Positions 26,066 through 35,506 of a stretch of 53,494 nucleotides of DNA are shown piece by piece. A program made the position numbers and the translations under genes. Position 1 is the stretch's first letter. Each line of letters starts with the position of its first letter. The notes beneath the pieces were generated by a model. That model worked only from the letters and a program-made list of their open reading frames with translations, searched no databases and had not been told where the DNA came from. Source of the stretch: Candidatus Sulfuritelmatomonas gaucii (GTDB lineage: Bacteria; Acidobacteriota; Terriglobia; Terriglobales; Acidobacteriaceae); assembly GCA_900290245.1 (NCBI GenBank), contig OKRB01000107.1:1-53494 (forward strand), written 5' to 3'.

Positions 26066-29000
26066 TTAGAAGCTGATGCGAGCTGAGAACTGAGCGGATT
26101 TGCGCATCAGGGTTGGGCTTGCTGTGACGGTTCCAAAGGTCGAGTTGCCGAGCACTGTGCTCGCAACTGAGAACTGCGTGTGATTGGTGATGTTATACCA
26201 GTCAGCACGGAATTCCAGCTTGGTGGCCTCGGTGATGTGCAGCGGGAAGCTGCGCACCAGCCCAAGGTCGAGCTGGTAGTAGCCGGGACCGCTAAGGCCG
26301 TAGGGAGCTGTACGTGGTGAATCGCCAAAGGTGTAGGCAGGCGCGGCCGTGGTATTCAGCACAGTAGAAACCGGGTTGATGAACGGGCCGGTAACAGTGC
26401 CTGGGCTGGTGCCGGTGCTGGGCACGATGTAACTCGTGGAGGCGAAATTGGCCCAGGTAGCGCCGTCGCCCCATTTGCCGTTCTGGCGCACCGTGCCGGT
26501 GTAGTTCGGGTTCAGTGTTGGCGCGCACGATGAGGAGCTCTGCGCGAGGGCGGGATTGGTTTGGCAAGCCGAAGCAGTGACGGCCAGCGGCGAGCCGGAG
26601 AAGGTCTGGAAGATCCCGGAGAAGGCGAAGCCTCCCAGGATCGCTCGCTCCACTGCGTTCTCCGCCAGGACCGTTTTGCCAAACGCCCAGTCCCAAACTG
26701 AGGTCGCCACAAAATGCTGCGGCTGGTTCGATGTGGAGACAGTCCTTTCGATGCGATCCGCCGGATACGACGCCGAGGGATGATTGGCAAGTGTGCCCGC
26801 CGGAATCGGATAGCCGGTTCGGAAGGTGCCGCCGTCGTCAATGATGCGCGAATAGGCATAGTTGGCGTTGAACGTCAGGCCATGCCAGGTGCGCGTGCTC
26901 AACATGGCTTGCAGCGCGTGGTAGTTGGAGTTGCCGATATACCCGAATGAGTCGCTGACCGACTGGTACGGGAACGGCTTCAGGATGGTGCTGAGCGGCT
27001 GATTTGTTGCGTAGTTGCTCAAACCGGGGCACGTGAGGTTGTAAGTCGAACAATCCGCGGTTACCGTCGTGGCCGTTGTCCCGGTGTCTGCCAGTCTTGG
27101 CCCAAGCGTCAGATACTGCGGGTCTAGGGCATCGGACGCGAATCCGCGGCCAGTAAGGCTATCGGTCTGTTCAAAGTGACCCTCAGCACCGACATAGGAC
27201 GCGGTGAGCGCCATTGAGTTGGTAATTTGACGCTGGATTCCGAAGCTCCAGTTGATGTACTCCGGCGCGCGGCTTCCGAGGTACGGATCGTCATAGGTCA
27301 TGGCAGAAGGAGTTCCCGTATAGCCAGAGGTCTTGGTGAAGCCGGTGCCATAGGCCGCACCCGACGAGACGCCCGTGGCTGGCGTGTAGGTTGGAATCGC
27401 TCCGTTTCCGCCCGCCTCAAGCCCTGGCATGACCGTTTGATCATTGGTGGAGGAGAACGACGGCGAAGCGGCGTAGCCCAGTGTCCCGATGGTCGAAGCC
27501 AGACCGCCGACTGCGTCACCATGCGAGAACATCACGCCGTAGCTCGCGCGGATCACGGTCTTGGAGTCCAGCTGGAATGCCAGTCCGAGGCGTGGTCCAA
27601 AGTTCTTGTAAAAGTTGTTCACCGGAGTGGCGCAGTTGCATGTATTGGAGCCGTGCCCGGTGAAAGCGAGCGCACCGTTGAGGCCCGTGACCGGATTGGC
27701 CAGTGAGGGACTGAAGAAGCTGGCGTCGTTGTGGACTTCAGTGACGGTCGGGAAGAAGTCGTAGCGCAAGCCCAGGTTCACGGTCAGCTTGGAATTCAAC
27801 TTCCAGTCGTCCTGTACATATGGCGAGATCGCCCTGAAGCGCGCGCCGTACTCCGGATGCAGAGAATAATCAGTGAAGCTGCCCTTGTCGATTTGACCGA
27901 TGAGCATACTCGCATACGCCACTCCGGTGTTGGCCGCGACGGTATAGGAGCCTTTGCTGATTCCCGCGGTCTCCGTGTTGGAAGCAGCCAGGGTAATGGG
28001 GGTCGTTCCGCCGGTGGCGCTGATCGTGTTGTACAGCATCCATGCAACCTGCCCCCCAAACGTGAACGAGTGCTTGCCGACATTCCACTGCACGGCATCG
28101 AGCGCCGTGTAATTTTCAGCAAGCGTCACATTCGCCGTGGTGCCTCCCCAATTGGTTGGCGGATTGGACCCGGCAAAAGTCACGATCGGGAAGGTCTGCT
28201 GCGCCTGGCCTGCCGGAAGTCCCCCAATTCCCATGGCCGTCGCCGCATAAGCCGCCGCCTGGTTCGGGTTGAAGGTGGGTCCGTTGTAGCGTGCATAGCC
28301 CCACTTGACCTGATTGAGCAGGTTGGGCGTGAATATGTGGGTTTCTTCAATGATTCCTACAGCGGTCTTCGGTGCATAGGTCTGGCCATAGTTAAACGGA
28401 ACCGGCCCCACATTTCTTCCCGCCGTGGTTTGCCCGACGGGATTCGAGCTGGCTTGGCGCCCGATGGCCGCGATAAAGCTTAGCGTGTCGCGGCTCGTGA
28501 CCAGGTAATCAATGCGGTCGGTCGTGGTCCAGTTGGAAAGTCCCGTTTGGTTGGGGGCGATGTAGTTGCTCTGCAGCCCCGTGCCGATACCCGTTTTCGG
28601 GAGGAGGGCCTGCATGTTTTTGGCAATGGTGGAGAACTGGCTTGATGGGATCACGTTGGCCGTGCCGGTCAGCTTCGGATTGCCCGCCGGACCCGTACCC
28701 GTTCCAGGGCCGTAGCCATACTGATAGCGGCAGAATCCATCCGTGCTATTCGCGGTGCACGCGGCTTGCGAAGAAGGATCGTAGATTTTGATGGGCGTTG
28801 AGAGGCCCAGGTATGCGCTGAAATCCCCTCCCTGCTCGGCTGCATTTGGAAACGTGATGGGCGTCGGGTTCGCGCTCGAGTAGCGAAATCCATCGTAGTT
28901 GCCGAAATAGAACACCTTTTGCTTCCAGCTCCCAAAAGGAACGAGCGGGCCGCTCAGGACGACTCCATACTCATTGCTGTGCTCGACCGGCTTCACCGGC

Positions 29001-29929
29001 ACACCCGTAGCTGGATTCGGAGCCTTGCCGAAGAAGCCCCAGGTGTCGAGCGCCGTATTGCGGAAGAACTCGTAAATTGAACCGTGCTGCTGGGAGCCGC
29101 CTTGCTTCACGGTGTAGTTCATCACGCCCTGGCCTTCATAGGCGGCCGAGTAGCCGTTCGTCTGCACTTGGAACTGCTCGACGGCATCAACCGAAATGGC
29201 AGTCCACACGTAGCGCGGGTCGCCGTTGCCGCCCGCGCGCACAAACGGAACGCCATCGACATAGACGTCGGAGGCAGCGCCCCTGCTGCCGGAACCGTTC
29301 ACAACGCCTGTATTGGTCGTCGCGTTGCCGTTGGTCTCATTGCCCTGGACACCCGGCATTAGGTAAGCAAAGTCGGTGGCGCGCCGCTGGTCAGGAGAAC
29401 CATACGCGCCCATCTCAATCGGCAACTCTGAGTAGGTCTCCTGCTCCATGGTTGAGCCCAGGGCCGCGTTGCTGGTTTCCAATTGCGGCGGCGCTGAAGA
29501 CACAGTGATCGTTTCCATGCCGGCCGCTGCGACGGGGAGCATCGGGTTATAAGCCTGGGACTCCATCGCATTCACATGGATGTTCTTCTGAACTACTGTC
29601 TTGAATCCTTTAGCAGTGGATGTGACCGTGTAAATGCCGGGATCCAGATCCGCAAAGTGATAGTCTCCTGCGCTGGTGGATACAGTTTTGGTTGTGATCC
29701 CGTTTGCATCATTCATGGCTGCAATGTCGGCGCCGGGAATCACCGCACCGGTCGAATCCGTCACTGTGCCTGTAATGGCGCCTTTCCCTGTTAACTGCGC
29801 ATTCGCCCCAAGGGACGGCAGGAGGATTGCGATCAAAAGCGCTGCGCAACTCCACGCTGCGAAATGGAAGAAGCGAGATTGCGTTCCTCCGGTTCTGGTT
29901 CCCGATATCTGCTGCTGAGCTTGCCTCAT
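26066..29929 (-). CDS. TonB-dependent receptor, Oar-like, second copy
   Basis: Protein of 1287 residues built like its neighbour: signal peptide to about residue 44 (GANAQ), a regulatory-like beta domain (GTVTDSTGAVIPGADI), plug with VYVDGVPFVRAG, and a barrel ending SARISF. Both proteins start MRQ, have a GGAGG ribosome site at similar spacing and share VWTAI-D---QFQVQT-GYSA in the plug, so they are diverged duplicates. The ATG at 29929 is used because GGAGG lies 6 bases upstream. Their sequences differ enough to suggest different pectin fragments as cargo, which the sequence alone cannot show. Confidence 0.93.
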   Translation of the reverse strand: MRQAQQQISGTRTGGTQSRFFHFAAWSCAALLIAILLPSLGANAQLTGKGAITGTVTDSTGAVIPGADIAAMNDANGITTKTVSTSAGDYHFADLDPGIYTVTSTAKGFKTVVQKNIHVNAMESQAYNPMLPVAAAGMETITVSSAPPQLETSNAALGSTMEQETYSELPIEMGAYGSPDQRRATDFAYLMPGVQGNETNGNATTNTGVVNGSGSRGAASDVYVDGVPFVRAGGNGDPRYVWTAISVDAVEQFQVQTNGYSAAYEGQGVMNYTVKQGGSQQHGSIYEFFRNTALDTWGFFGKAPNPATGVPVKPVEHSNEYGVVLSGPLVPFGSWKQKVFYFGNYDGFRYSSANPTPITFPNAAEQGGDFSAYLGLSTPIKIYDPSSQAACTANSTDGFCRYQYGYGPGTGTGPAGNPKLTGTANVIPSSQFSTIAKNMQALLPKTGIGTGLQSNYIAPNQTGLSNWTTTDRIDYLVTSRDTLSFIAAIGRQASSNPVGQTTAGRNVGPVPFNYGQTYAPKTAVGIIEETHIFTPNLLNQVKWGYARYNGPTFNPNQAAAYAATAMGIGGLPAGQAQQTFPIVTFAGSNPPTNWGGTTANVTLAENYTALDAVQWNVGKHSFTFGGQVAWMLYNTISATGGTTPITLAASNTETAGISKGSYTVAANTGVAYASMLIGQIDKGSFTDYSLHPEYGARFRAISPYVQDDWKLNSKLTVNLGLRYDFFPTVTEVHNDASFFSPSLANPVTGLNGALAFTGHGSNTCNCATPVNNFYKNFGPRLGLAFQLDSKTVIRASYGVMFSHGDAVGGLASTIGTLGYAASPSFSSTNDQTVMPGLEAGGNGAIPTYTPATGVSSGAAYGTGFTKTSGYTGTPSAMTYDDPYLGSRAPEYINWSFGIQRQITNSMALTASYVGAEGHFEQTDSLTGRGFASDALDPQYLTLGPRLADTGTTATTVTADCSTYNLTCPGLSNYATNQPLSTILKPFPYQSVSDSFGYIGNSNYHALQAMLSTRTWHGLTFNANYAYSRIIDDGGTFRTGYPIPAGTLANHPSASYPADRIERTVSTSNQPQHFVATSVWDWAFGKTVLAENAVERAILGGFAFSGIFQTFSGSPLAVTASACQTNPALAQSSSSCAPTLNPNYTGTVRQNGKWGDGATWANFASTSYIVPSTGTSPGTVTGPFINPVSTVLNTTAAPAYTFGDSPRTAPYGLSGPGYYQLDLGLVRSFPLHITEATKLEFRADWYNITNHTQFSVASTVLGNSTFGTVTASPTLMRKSAQFSARISF

Positions 29930-30001
29930 GTATTGCCTCCAAGAAGACGTGCTTTGCTCCACCACGCAGCGAGTCCCTAACGAACAGGATTTGCCCTTAC
30001 G

Positions 30002-30012
30002 AGGTCTGACCA
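30002..30012 (-). promoter_or_regulatory. candidate GntR operator before the second TonB gene
   Basis: AGGTCTGACCA lies 72 bases before the start at 29929. On the minus strand a -10-like GATAAT lies about 20 bases upstream of it, the same promoter-then-operator order as the other TonB gene. Confidence 0.6.
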
Positions 30013-30059
30013 CATTGTGGAGTTGAAACTCCCATTATCATACACACACTGTGTGCCAA

Positions 30060-30357
30060 TAGGGCAATCCTTCGCGGTTTGGTGAACCGAAACCGGTAAC
30101 TTTAGGAATGGTGTTCTAAATCAGGAAAAGGCGTGCTGAGTGGCTTGGGACGCCTGAAGATCAAAGACTTCCGCCATTGTTTTCAATACGATGTGAGCTT
30201 TTCGCCGTGAGGGTAAAAGCCGCTGGGCGGTTGCGAGCCAGGCCGCGGACGGGAAGATCTCGAAGACGGCGAACAAAGGTCGAGCGATCTTCGCCCCGTC
30301 CGTCCCTACTGGATCGACCACGTGCCCAGCTTGAGAGCCGTCGAAGGCAGATACCGT
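30060..30357. other. non-coding gap between the second TonB gene and the GntR gene
   Basis: Nothing that I can support as a gene. The side next to 30060 belongs to the TonB promoter; the rest lies downstream of the GntR stop and has no clear terminator. Confidence 0.5.
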
Positions 30358-31122
30358 TTACGCAGCGGTCGCAGTGCGCGCCTGCCGGCTCTTCGGCGCG
30401 GCCGAAGATCGCTTGCGCTCTTTGGGACGCTCCATGCCCTGCGCGATCTGGGCCATGCGGAGGTGCTGTTCCATCAGATTGTGCGCTTCTTTCGCCTTAT
30501 GCCCGCGGATGGCGCGGAAAATCTCACGGTGCATCTCGGCGGACTCGCGCAAATCGGTGGCCCGCTCGACGGTTTTGCGGCGGCTGTCGTAGAGGGCCGA
30601 AGTGATGGTCTCAATGATTGCAGCAAGAATTGGATTGCCTGAGGCCTGCGAGATGATGCGATGAAAGAGCAGGTCGTGAATCAGATAGTCGGTAGGGCTG
30701 CTGATGGCGGCGAACATCTCGGCAACCTCTTCGGCGAGAGCGGTGTGATGCTCTTCTTTACCGCGTTCGGCAGCGAGACCCGACAGATGGCTTTCAAGAA
30801 TGATGCGGGCTTCGAACATCTGCCACGATTGGAATCCGTGGAGCGCGCCGATAAGACTGAGCGACGCTTTCCCGAACTCCGGCGGGCCGTCGGCGACAAA
30901 CGTCCCGACCCCGTGACGCACCTTCATGACCCCCATCGCCGCCAGGTATCCGATGCCGGTACGCAGGCTGGCGCGGCTGATTTTGAGTGAACGGGCAAAC
31001 TCGCGCTCCGGCGGAATTTTGTCTCCCGGCTGCAGCGTTCCATTTTCAATGAGCGAGCGGATGTGGTTAACCACCTGCATCGTGCGATGGGTCGTAGGTT
31101 CTTCCTCTTTCACCCTCGGCAT
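30358..31122 (-). CDS. GntR-family transcriptional regulator, FadR/FCD subgroup
   Basis: Protein of 254 residues. Residues about 10-75 form the winged helix-turn-helix (GDKIPPEREFARSLKISRASLRTGIGYLAAMG). Residues about 95-225 are an FCD ligand domain with its usual metal-site residues: Asp and His in DLLFHRIIS, His in SAEMHREIF, and a late His in MEQHLRMA. UxuR, ExuR and related regulators of this subgroup bind hexuronates and palindromes of the TGGTnnnACCA type, which fits the sites found here. The C-terminal 25 residues are basic and probably disordered. The ATG at 31122 follows AGGTGG; a GTG at 31134 overlaps that site. It diverges from uxaC. Confidence 0.88.
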   Translation of the reverse strand: MPRVKEEEPTTHRTMQVVNHIRSLIENGTLQPGDKIPPEREFARSLKISRASLRTGIGYLAAMGVMKVRHGVGTFVADGPPEFGKASLSLIGALHGFQSWQMFEARIILESHLSGLAAERGKEEHHTALAEEVAEMFAAISSPTDYLIHDLLFHRIISQASGNPILAAIIETITSALYDSRRKTVERATDLRESAEMHREIFRAIRGHKAKEAHNLMEQHLRMAQIAQGMERPKERKRSSAAPKSRQARTATAA

Positions 31123-31253
31123 AAGATCAACCACCTTCTTGCGATAACGAAAATCGCATTCATTGCGAGATTACCACCGAAAACCGGGGATCATTCGAGA
31201 AACTTGTTCCGCGAGCTTGAATTGGATTGAGAACCGGACCAGGAACGAGCGTG

Positions 31254-31272
31254 TATACTTCCGGTCTGACCT
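31254..31272 (+). promoter_or_regulatory. uxaC promoter -10 element with overlapping candidate operator
   Basis: TATACT at 31254-31259 is followed 2 bases later by CGGTCTGACCT (31262-31272), which would cover the transcription start. The uxaC ATG is 44 bases further on. The site also lies in the divergent region before the GntR gene, so it could serve autoregulation. Confidence 0.6.
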
Positions 31273-31315
31273 CCCTGAAATTGGGGGAATCTGCAGAGCC
31301 AACCCAGAGGGTAGA

Positions 31316-32716
31316 ATGAAAGCCATGTTGCTGGATGATGACCGCCTTTTTCCCGCCGAAGCCAGTGTCCGAAAAGTTGCGCGCTCCCTCTATGCAAAAG
31401 TGAAAAACCTGCCGATCGTCAGCCCGCACGGCCACACTCAGGCTGGATGGTTCGCAAAAAACGAGCCATTTCCTGATCCGGCGACGCTGTTCGTGCAGCC
31501 CGACCATTACGTCTTTCGCATGCTATATAGCCAGGGCGTTTCGATGGACGACCTTGAAATCGGGCAGCCCGTGGCAAAAAATCCGCGCAAGGTATGGCAC
31601 ACCTTTGCCAGCCACTACTACCTGTTCCGCGGTACACCCACCCGCATGTGGCTCGATTATGCCTTCCAGGAGCAGTTTGGTTTGAAGGACCGGCTGTCGG
31701 AAAAAACCGCGGACCTCTACTTTGACACCATCGCAGAAAAGCTGAAGACGCCGGCATTCCTGCCGCGGGCCCTCTATGAGCAATTCAATATTGAAGTGCT
31801 ATCCACGACCGAATCGCCGCTCGATCCGCTGAAGGACCACAAGGCGATTCGTGATTCGAGCTGGAAGGCGCGCATCGTTCCGGCGTTCCGGCCGGATTCG
31901 GTGGTCGATCCCGAGTTCAAGGGATTTGCCGGCCTGGTGGCGAAGCTGGGCGAGCAGAACGGCGAGGACACCACCACGTGGAAGGGATACCTGAGCGCGC
32001 TGATGAAAGCAAGGGCGCGGTTCAAGACGATGGGCTGCACGTCAACGGACCATGGTCATCCCACGGCGCGGACGGCGAACCTTCCCGAGGCTGAGGCGGC
32101 AGCGCTTTTCAGCAAGGTGATCGCCGGAATGGCCGCCGCGGCGGAGCAGGAGCTGTTCCGCGCGCAGATGCTCACCGAGATGGCGCGGATGAGCGTGGAA
32201 GACGGCCTGGTCATGCAGATCCATCCCGGATCCGTGCGCAACCACAACAAGTTTGTGTATGAGCGCTACGGGCGCGACATGGGGGCCGACATTCCCGCGC
32301 CGACCGATTATGTGCATGCCCTGCGGCCATTGCTCGATCGCTTCGGAAATGAAAAAAATCTGACCATCATTCTGTTCATGCTCGACGAGTCGACAATCAG
32401 CCGCGAACTGGCGCCGTTGGCCGGGCACTATCCGTGCTTGCGCCTTGGCCCCCCATGGTGGTTTCATGACAGTCCTGAGGGCATGATGCGTTTCCGCGAG
32501 TTGGCCACGGAGACCGCAGGTTTTTACAACACCGTAGGGTTCAACGACGACACGCGGGCGTTTCTGTCGATTCCTGCGCGCCACGACGTGGCCCGGCGCG
32601 TCGATTGCGCGTTCCTGGGCAGGCTCGTGGCCGAGCACCGGCTCGAAGAAGATGAGGCGCACGAAGTGGCGCACGAGTTGACATACGGAATGGTGAAGAA
32701 GGCGTACCGGTTGTAA
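31316..32716 (+). CDS. uxaC: glucuronate/galacturonate isomerase
   Basis: Protein of 466 residues, the normal length for UxaC of the amidohydrolase superfamily. SPHGHTQAGWFA near residue 40 carries the metal-binding His-x-His, with further family blocks CTSTDHGH and HPGSVRNHN. It converts D-galacturonate to D-tagaturonate, or D-glucuronate to D-fructuronate, in the cytoplasm. AGAGG precedes the ATG at 31316; ATG at 31325 is possible. It is the first gene of an operon with the LarA-like, uxaE and SDR genes. Confidence 0.95.
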   Translation: MKAMLLDDDRLFPAEASVRKVARSLYAKVKNLPIVSPHGHTQAGWFAKNEPFPDPATLFVQPDHYVFRMLYSQGVSMDDLEIGQPVAKNPRKVWHTFASHYYLFRGTPTRMWLDYAFQEQFGLKDRLSEKTADLYFDTIAEKLKTPAFLPRALYEQFNIEVLSTTESPLDPLKDHKAIRDSSWKARIVPAFRPDSVVDPEFKGFAGLVAKLGEQNGEDTTTWKGYLSALMKARARFKTMGCTSTDHGHPTARTANLPEAEAAALFSKVIAGMAAAAEQELFRAQMLTEMARMSVEDGLVMQIHPGSVRNHNKFVYERYGRDMGADIPAPTDYVHALRPLLDRFGNEKNLTIILFMLDESTISRELAPLAGHYPCLRLGPPWWFHDSPEGMMRFRELATETAGFYNTVGFNDDTRAFLSIPARHDVARRVDCAFLGRLVAEHRLEEDEAHEVAHELTYGMVKKAYRL

Positions 32717-32741
32717 GACAACTGCTGGCCTCGGGCTTCTA

Positions 32742-32762
32742 GCTACCGGCTACCGGCTACTG
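32742..32762. repeat. tandem 7-base intergenic repeat
   Basis: GCTACCG, GCTACCG, GCTACTG in a row between uxaC and the LarA-like gene. It belongs to the same simple AGCTAC/AGCTAG repeat class as 385-413 and does not form a terminator. Confidence 0.5.
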
Positions 32763-32796
32763 GCTGCGGTCGTCGCAGAAAGATGGAGTTTGGCGT

Positions 32797-34104
32797 ATGA
32801 GTCTGTATTGTTCCGTTGGAAGTCCCGATACCGATCTGTCGGATGCGCAACTGAAAGAACTGTTAGTGGAGAGCCTGTCCAAGGTGGGCCCGCGAAACCG
32901 TGTGTTGGCCGTGCCGCCCGATCAGAGCCGCGAACACTCGCGCGCGGGCGATCTCACTCGGTACACGTGGGAACACTACCGCGACAAGTTCAAAGCGGTG
33001 CTTCCGGCCATCGGCACGCATACGCCTATGCGACCCGACCAGATCACGCACATGTTCGGAAACATGCCCCAGGAGCTATTTCGCGTACACAACTGGCGTA
33101 CGGATATCGAAACGCTGGGCGAGTTGCCGGCGTCCTTCATTCGGGAGCAGTCGGAAGGCAAGCTGAATTACACCTGGCCGGCGCAGGTCAACAAGCTCAT
33201 CTCGCAAGGCGGCTTCGACTTGATCCTGTCCATCGGCCAGGTAGTGCCGCATGAAGTAATCGGCATGGCCAATCACGCTAAGAACATCCTCATCGGCACG
33301 GGCGGGCGCGAAGGCATCAACCGCAGCCACTACCTGGGCGCCGTCTACGGCATGGAGCGGATCATGGGGCGCGCCGAAAACCCGGTGCGCAATGTGCTGA
33401 ACCTCGCGTGCGAAAAGTTTCTGCGCCACATTCCCATCGTGTACGCGCAGACGGTCGTCGGCCGCGGCAAAAATGGCGGGCTGGCTGTTCGCGGGCTCTA
33501 TATCGGAGACGATCTCGAGTGTTTCCTTAAGGCCTCGGAGCTCAGCCTGAAGGTGAACTTCGAAATGCTCGACGAGCCGATCAAAAAGGCGGTCGTCTTC
33601 CTCGATCCCAAGGAGTTCCACTCGACTTGGATCGGCAACAAGGCTGTGTATCGCACGCGCATGGCGCTGGCCGACGGGGCGGAGCTGATCATTCTGGCGC
33701 CGGGAGTGAAAGAATTCGGCGAAGATAAAGGGATCGATATACTGATCCGCAAATACGGCTATCGCGGAACTCCCGCAACGTTGAAGGTGGTGAACGAGAA
33801 TGCGGACCTGGCTGCTGACCTGAGCGCGGCGGCGCACCTCATTCACGCTTCGTCCGAAGGGCGATTCACCATCCGCTGGTGCCCCGGCGAGTTGAGCCAG
33901 AATGAAATTGAAAGCGTCGGCTTTGAGTACGGCGACCTGACGAGGATGGCGGCGAAGTACGATCCGGCAAAGCTGCGGCACGGGTACAACAAAGTGGGCG
34001 GTGAAGAGATATTCTTTGTCGCCAATCCGGGATTGGGATTGTGGGCGCATCGCAGCCGGTTTGAAAGCACAACGCCGGTGGCTGCGGCCGCGCACGCTGT
34101 TTAA
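32797..34104 (+). CDS. LarA-family nickel-pincer racemase/epimerase homolog
   Basis: Protein of 435 residues of the LarA superfamily (DUF2088 N-terminal part). Cofactor and catalytic residues of lactate racemase have counterparts: DQSR (Asp42, Arg45), GTH (His75), the second His in PHE (His152) and the cofactor-linked Lys in HAK (Lys162). LarA enzymes invert the C2 hydroxyl of 2-hydroxyacids with a nickel-pincer nucleotide; known members include D-gluconate 2-epimerases. Placed between uxaC and uxaE, mannonate-gluconate epimerisation is the best guess, but it is inference. No larB, larC or larE is in the window, so the cofactor must be made elsewhere. GGAG is 8 bases before the ATG. Confidence 0.8.
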   Translation: MSLYCSVGSPDTDLSDAQLKELLVESLSKVGPRNRVLAVPPDQSREHSRAGDLTRYTWEHYRDKFKAVLPAIGTHTPMRPDQITHMFGNMPQELFRVHNWRTDIETLGELPASFIREQSEGKLNYTWPAQVNKLISQGGFDLILSIGQVVPHEVIGMANHAKNILIGTGGREGINRSHYLGAVYGMERIMGRAENPVRNVLNLACEKFLRHIPIVYAQTVVGRGKNGGLAVRGLYIGDDLECFLKASELSLKVNFEMLDEPIKKAVVFLDPKEFHSTWIGNKAVYRTRMALADGAELIILAPGVKEFGEDKGIDILIRKYGYRGTPATLKVVNENADLAADLSAAAHLIHASSEGRFTIRWCPGELSQNEIESVGFEYGDLTRMAAKYDPAKLRHGYNKVGGEEIFFVANPGLGLWAHRSRFESTTPVAAAAHAV

Positions 34105-34179
34105 GCGGCGCGCCACCCGCCGCGGCGGCGCACCAATCGAAGCGCAGAAAATACAGGAGAATTGTTGTAAGGCGGAACC

Positions 34180-35454
34180 ATGATGGAGAATCACGGTCTT
34201 AAGCTCAACAAATATTCCGTTGGCACCGGCGACAGGTTTGCGCACCAGGCAAAGGCGCAATTACAGGCGTGCATCAAGACGCTCGAACGCGGCGTTGAAG
34301 TCGTTCCCGTGTGGAACAAATCGAACCGCGAGCACATGATCATCGGCTCTGAGCCATGTTCTGTGCGCGAGGCGGCTGACGCCGCGGTGAAGGCGCTCGG
34401 CTGGAAACTGCCTTACTATTGCGACGCCGATCACATCACGGCTGCCACCGTTGATCGTTTTCTCAAGCCGTGTGATTTTTTTACCTCCGATGTAGCCGAC
34501 TTCATCGGCCAGCCGGCCGAGAGCGCTCACGTTGAGAACTTCGTGAAGCGGCATCCCGAGCTGCAGGGCAGCATTGAGTTGGCCGGGGCCGACGAAGCCT
34601 TTGAAATTGCCTCCTCGCACCTCAGGCAAACCGCTCAAAAGTTTCTCGCCGCCGTCAAACAGGCGGGCGAGGTGTACCGCCGCGTGTTAAGTGCGAAAGG
34701 CGCCGGGAACTTCATTCCCGAGGTTTCGATGGACGAGACCGATCGCGCGCAGAGCCCGGTGGACTTGTTGATTATCCTGGCCGCGATTGCCGATGAAGGA
34801 ATTCCCGTGCAGACCATCGCTCCGAAGTTCAGCGGGCGATTCAACAAGGGCGTGGATTACGTGGGTGACGTTGGTCAGTTCGAGCGCGAAATGGCGCTCG
34901 ACATTGCGGCCATTGCCTACGCAGTCAAACAGTATGGACTGCCCGACAATCTGAAACTCAGCGTCCACTCGGGTAGCGACAAATTCTCGATTTACCCGGC
35001 GATTCACGCCAATATGAAACGATTCAACGTGGGTGTGCACCTGAAGACCGCCGGGACAACGTGGCTCGAAGAGTTGATCGGGCTGGCAGAAGCCGGAGGA
35101 GCGGGACTGGCGCTGGCCAAGGAAGTGTATGCCGAGGCGCTGGCGCATCGCGAAGAGCTATGCGGGCCGTATGCCACCGTCATTGACATCGATCCTAACA
35201 AGCTGCCGACGGCCGCTGAAGTGCGAGGATGGACGTCAGAACAGTACACATCGGCGTTGCGGCACGTAGAAGACGATCCGGCATACAACCCCAGCTTCCG
35301 CCAGTTGCTGCATGTCGGTTTCAAGATTGCGGCGAAGATGGGGCCGCGCTATCTTGACCTGCTGGAATCGAATGAAGCCGTCATTGCGAAGAACGTGACA
35401 GAAAATCTCTACGCCCGGCACATTGCGCCCGTGTTTCTGGGATGCGGCGGTTGA
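34180..35454 (+). CDS. uxaE: tagaturonate epimerase (UxaE)
   Basis: Protein of 424 residues that matches the UxaE family, which interconverts D-tagaturonate and D-fructuronate in bacteria that lack UxaB/UxaA. Family blocks include the YCDADHIT segment near 87, FIPEVSMDETDRAQSP near 176 and KFSIYPAIH near 268, with the His and Asp residues that probably bind the metal. It directly follows the LarA-like gene (75-base gap) and precedes the SDR gene, so the product of UxaC can flow to fructuronate. No uxaA or uxaB is visible, as expected for this variant. An AAGGCGG site precedes the ATG; 34183 is an alternative start. Confidence 0.88.
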   Translation: MMENHGLKLNKYSVGTGDRFAHQAKAQLQACIKTLERGVEVVPVWNKSNREHMIIGSEPCSVREAADAAVKALGWKLPYYCDADHITAATVDRFLKPCDFFTSDVADFIGQPAESAHVENFVKRHPELQGSIELAGADEAFEIASSHLRQTAQKFLAAVKQAGEVYRRVLSAKGAGNFIPEVSMDETDRAQSPVDLLIILAAIADEGIPVQTIAPKFSGRFNKGVDYVGDVGQFEREMALDIAAIAYAVKQYGLPDNLKLSVHSGSDKFSIYPAIHANMKRFNVGVHLKTAGTTWLEELIGLAEAGGAGLALAKEVYAEALAHREELCGPYATVIDIDPNKLPTAAEVRGWTSEQYTSALRHVEDDPAYNPSFRQLLHVGFKIAAKMGPRYLDLLESNEAVIAKNVTENLYARHIAPVFLGCGG

Positions 35455-35506
35455 TTGCCCGAACATTCGCTGCGCACTTTCTGTAAACCTTCCCTACGGA
35501 GATCGG

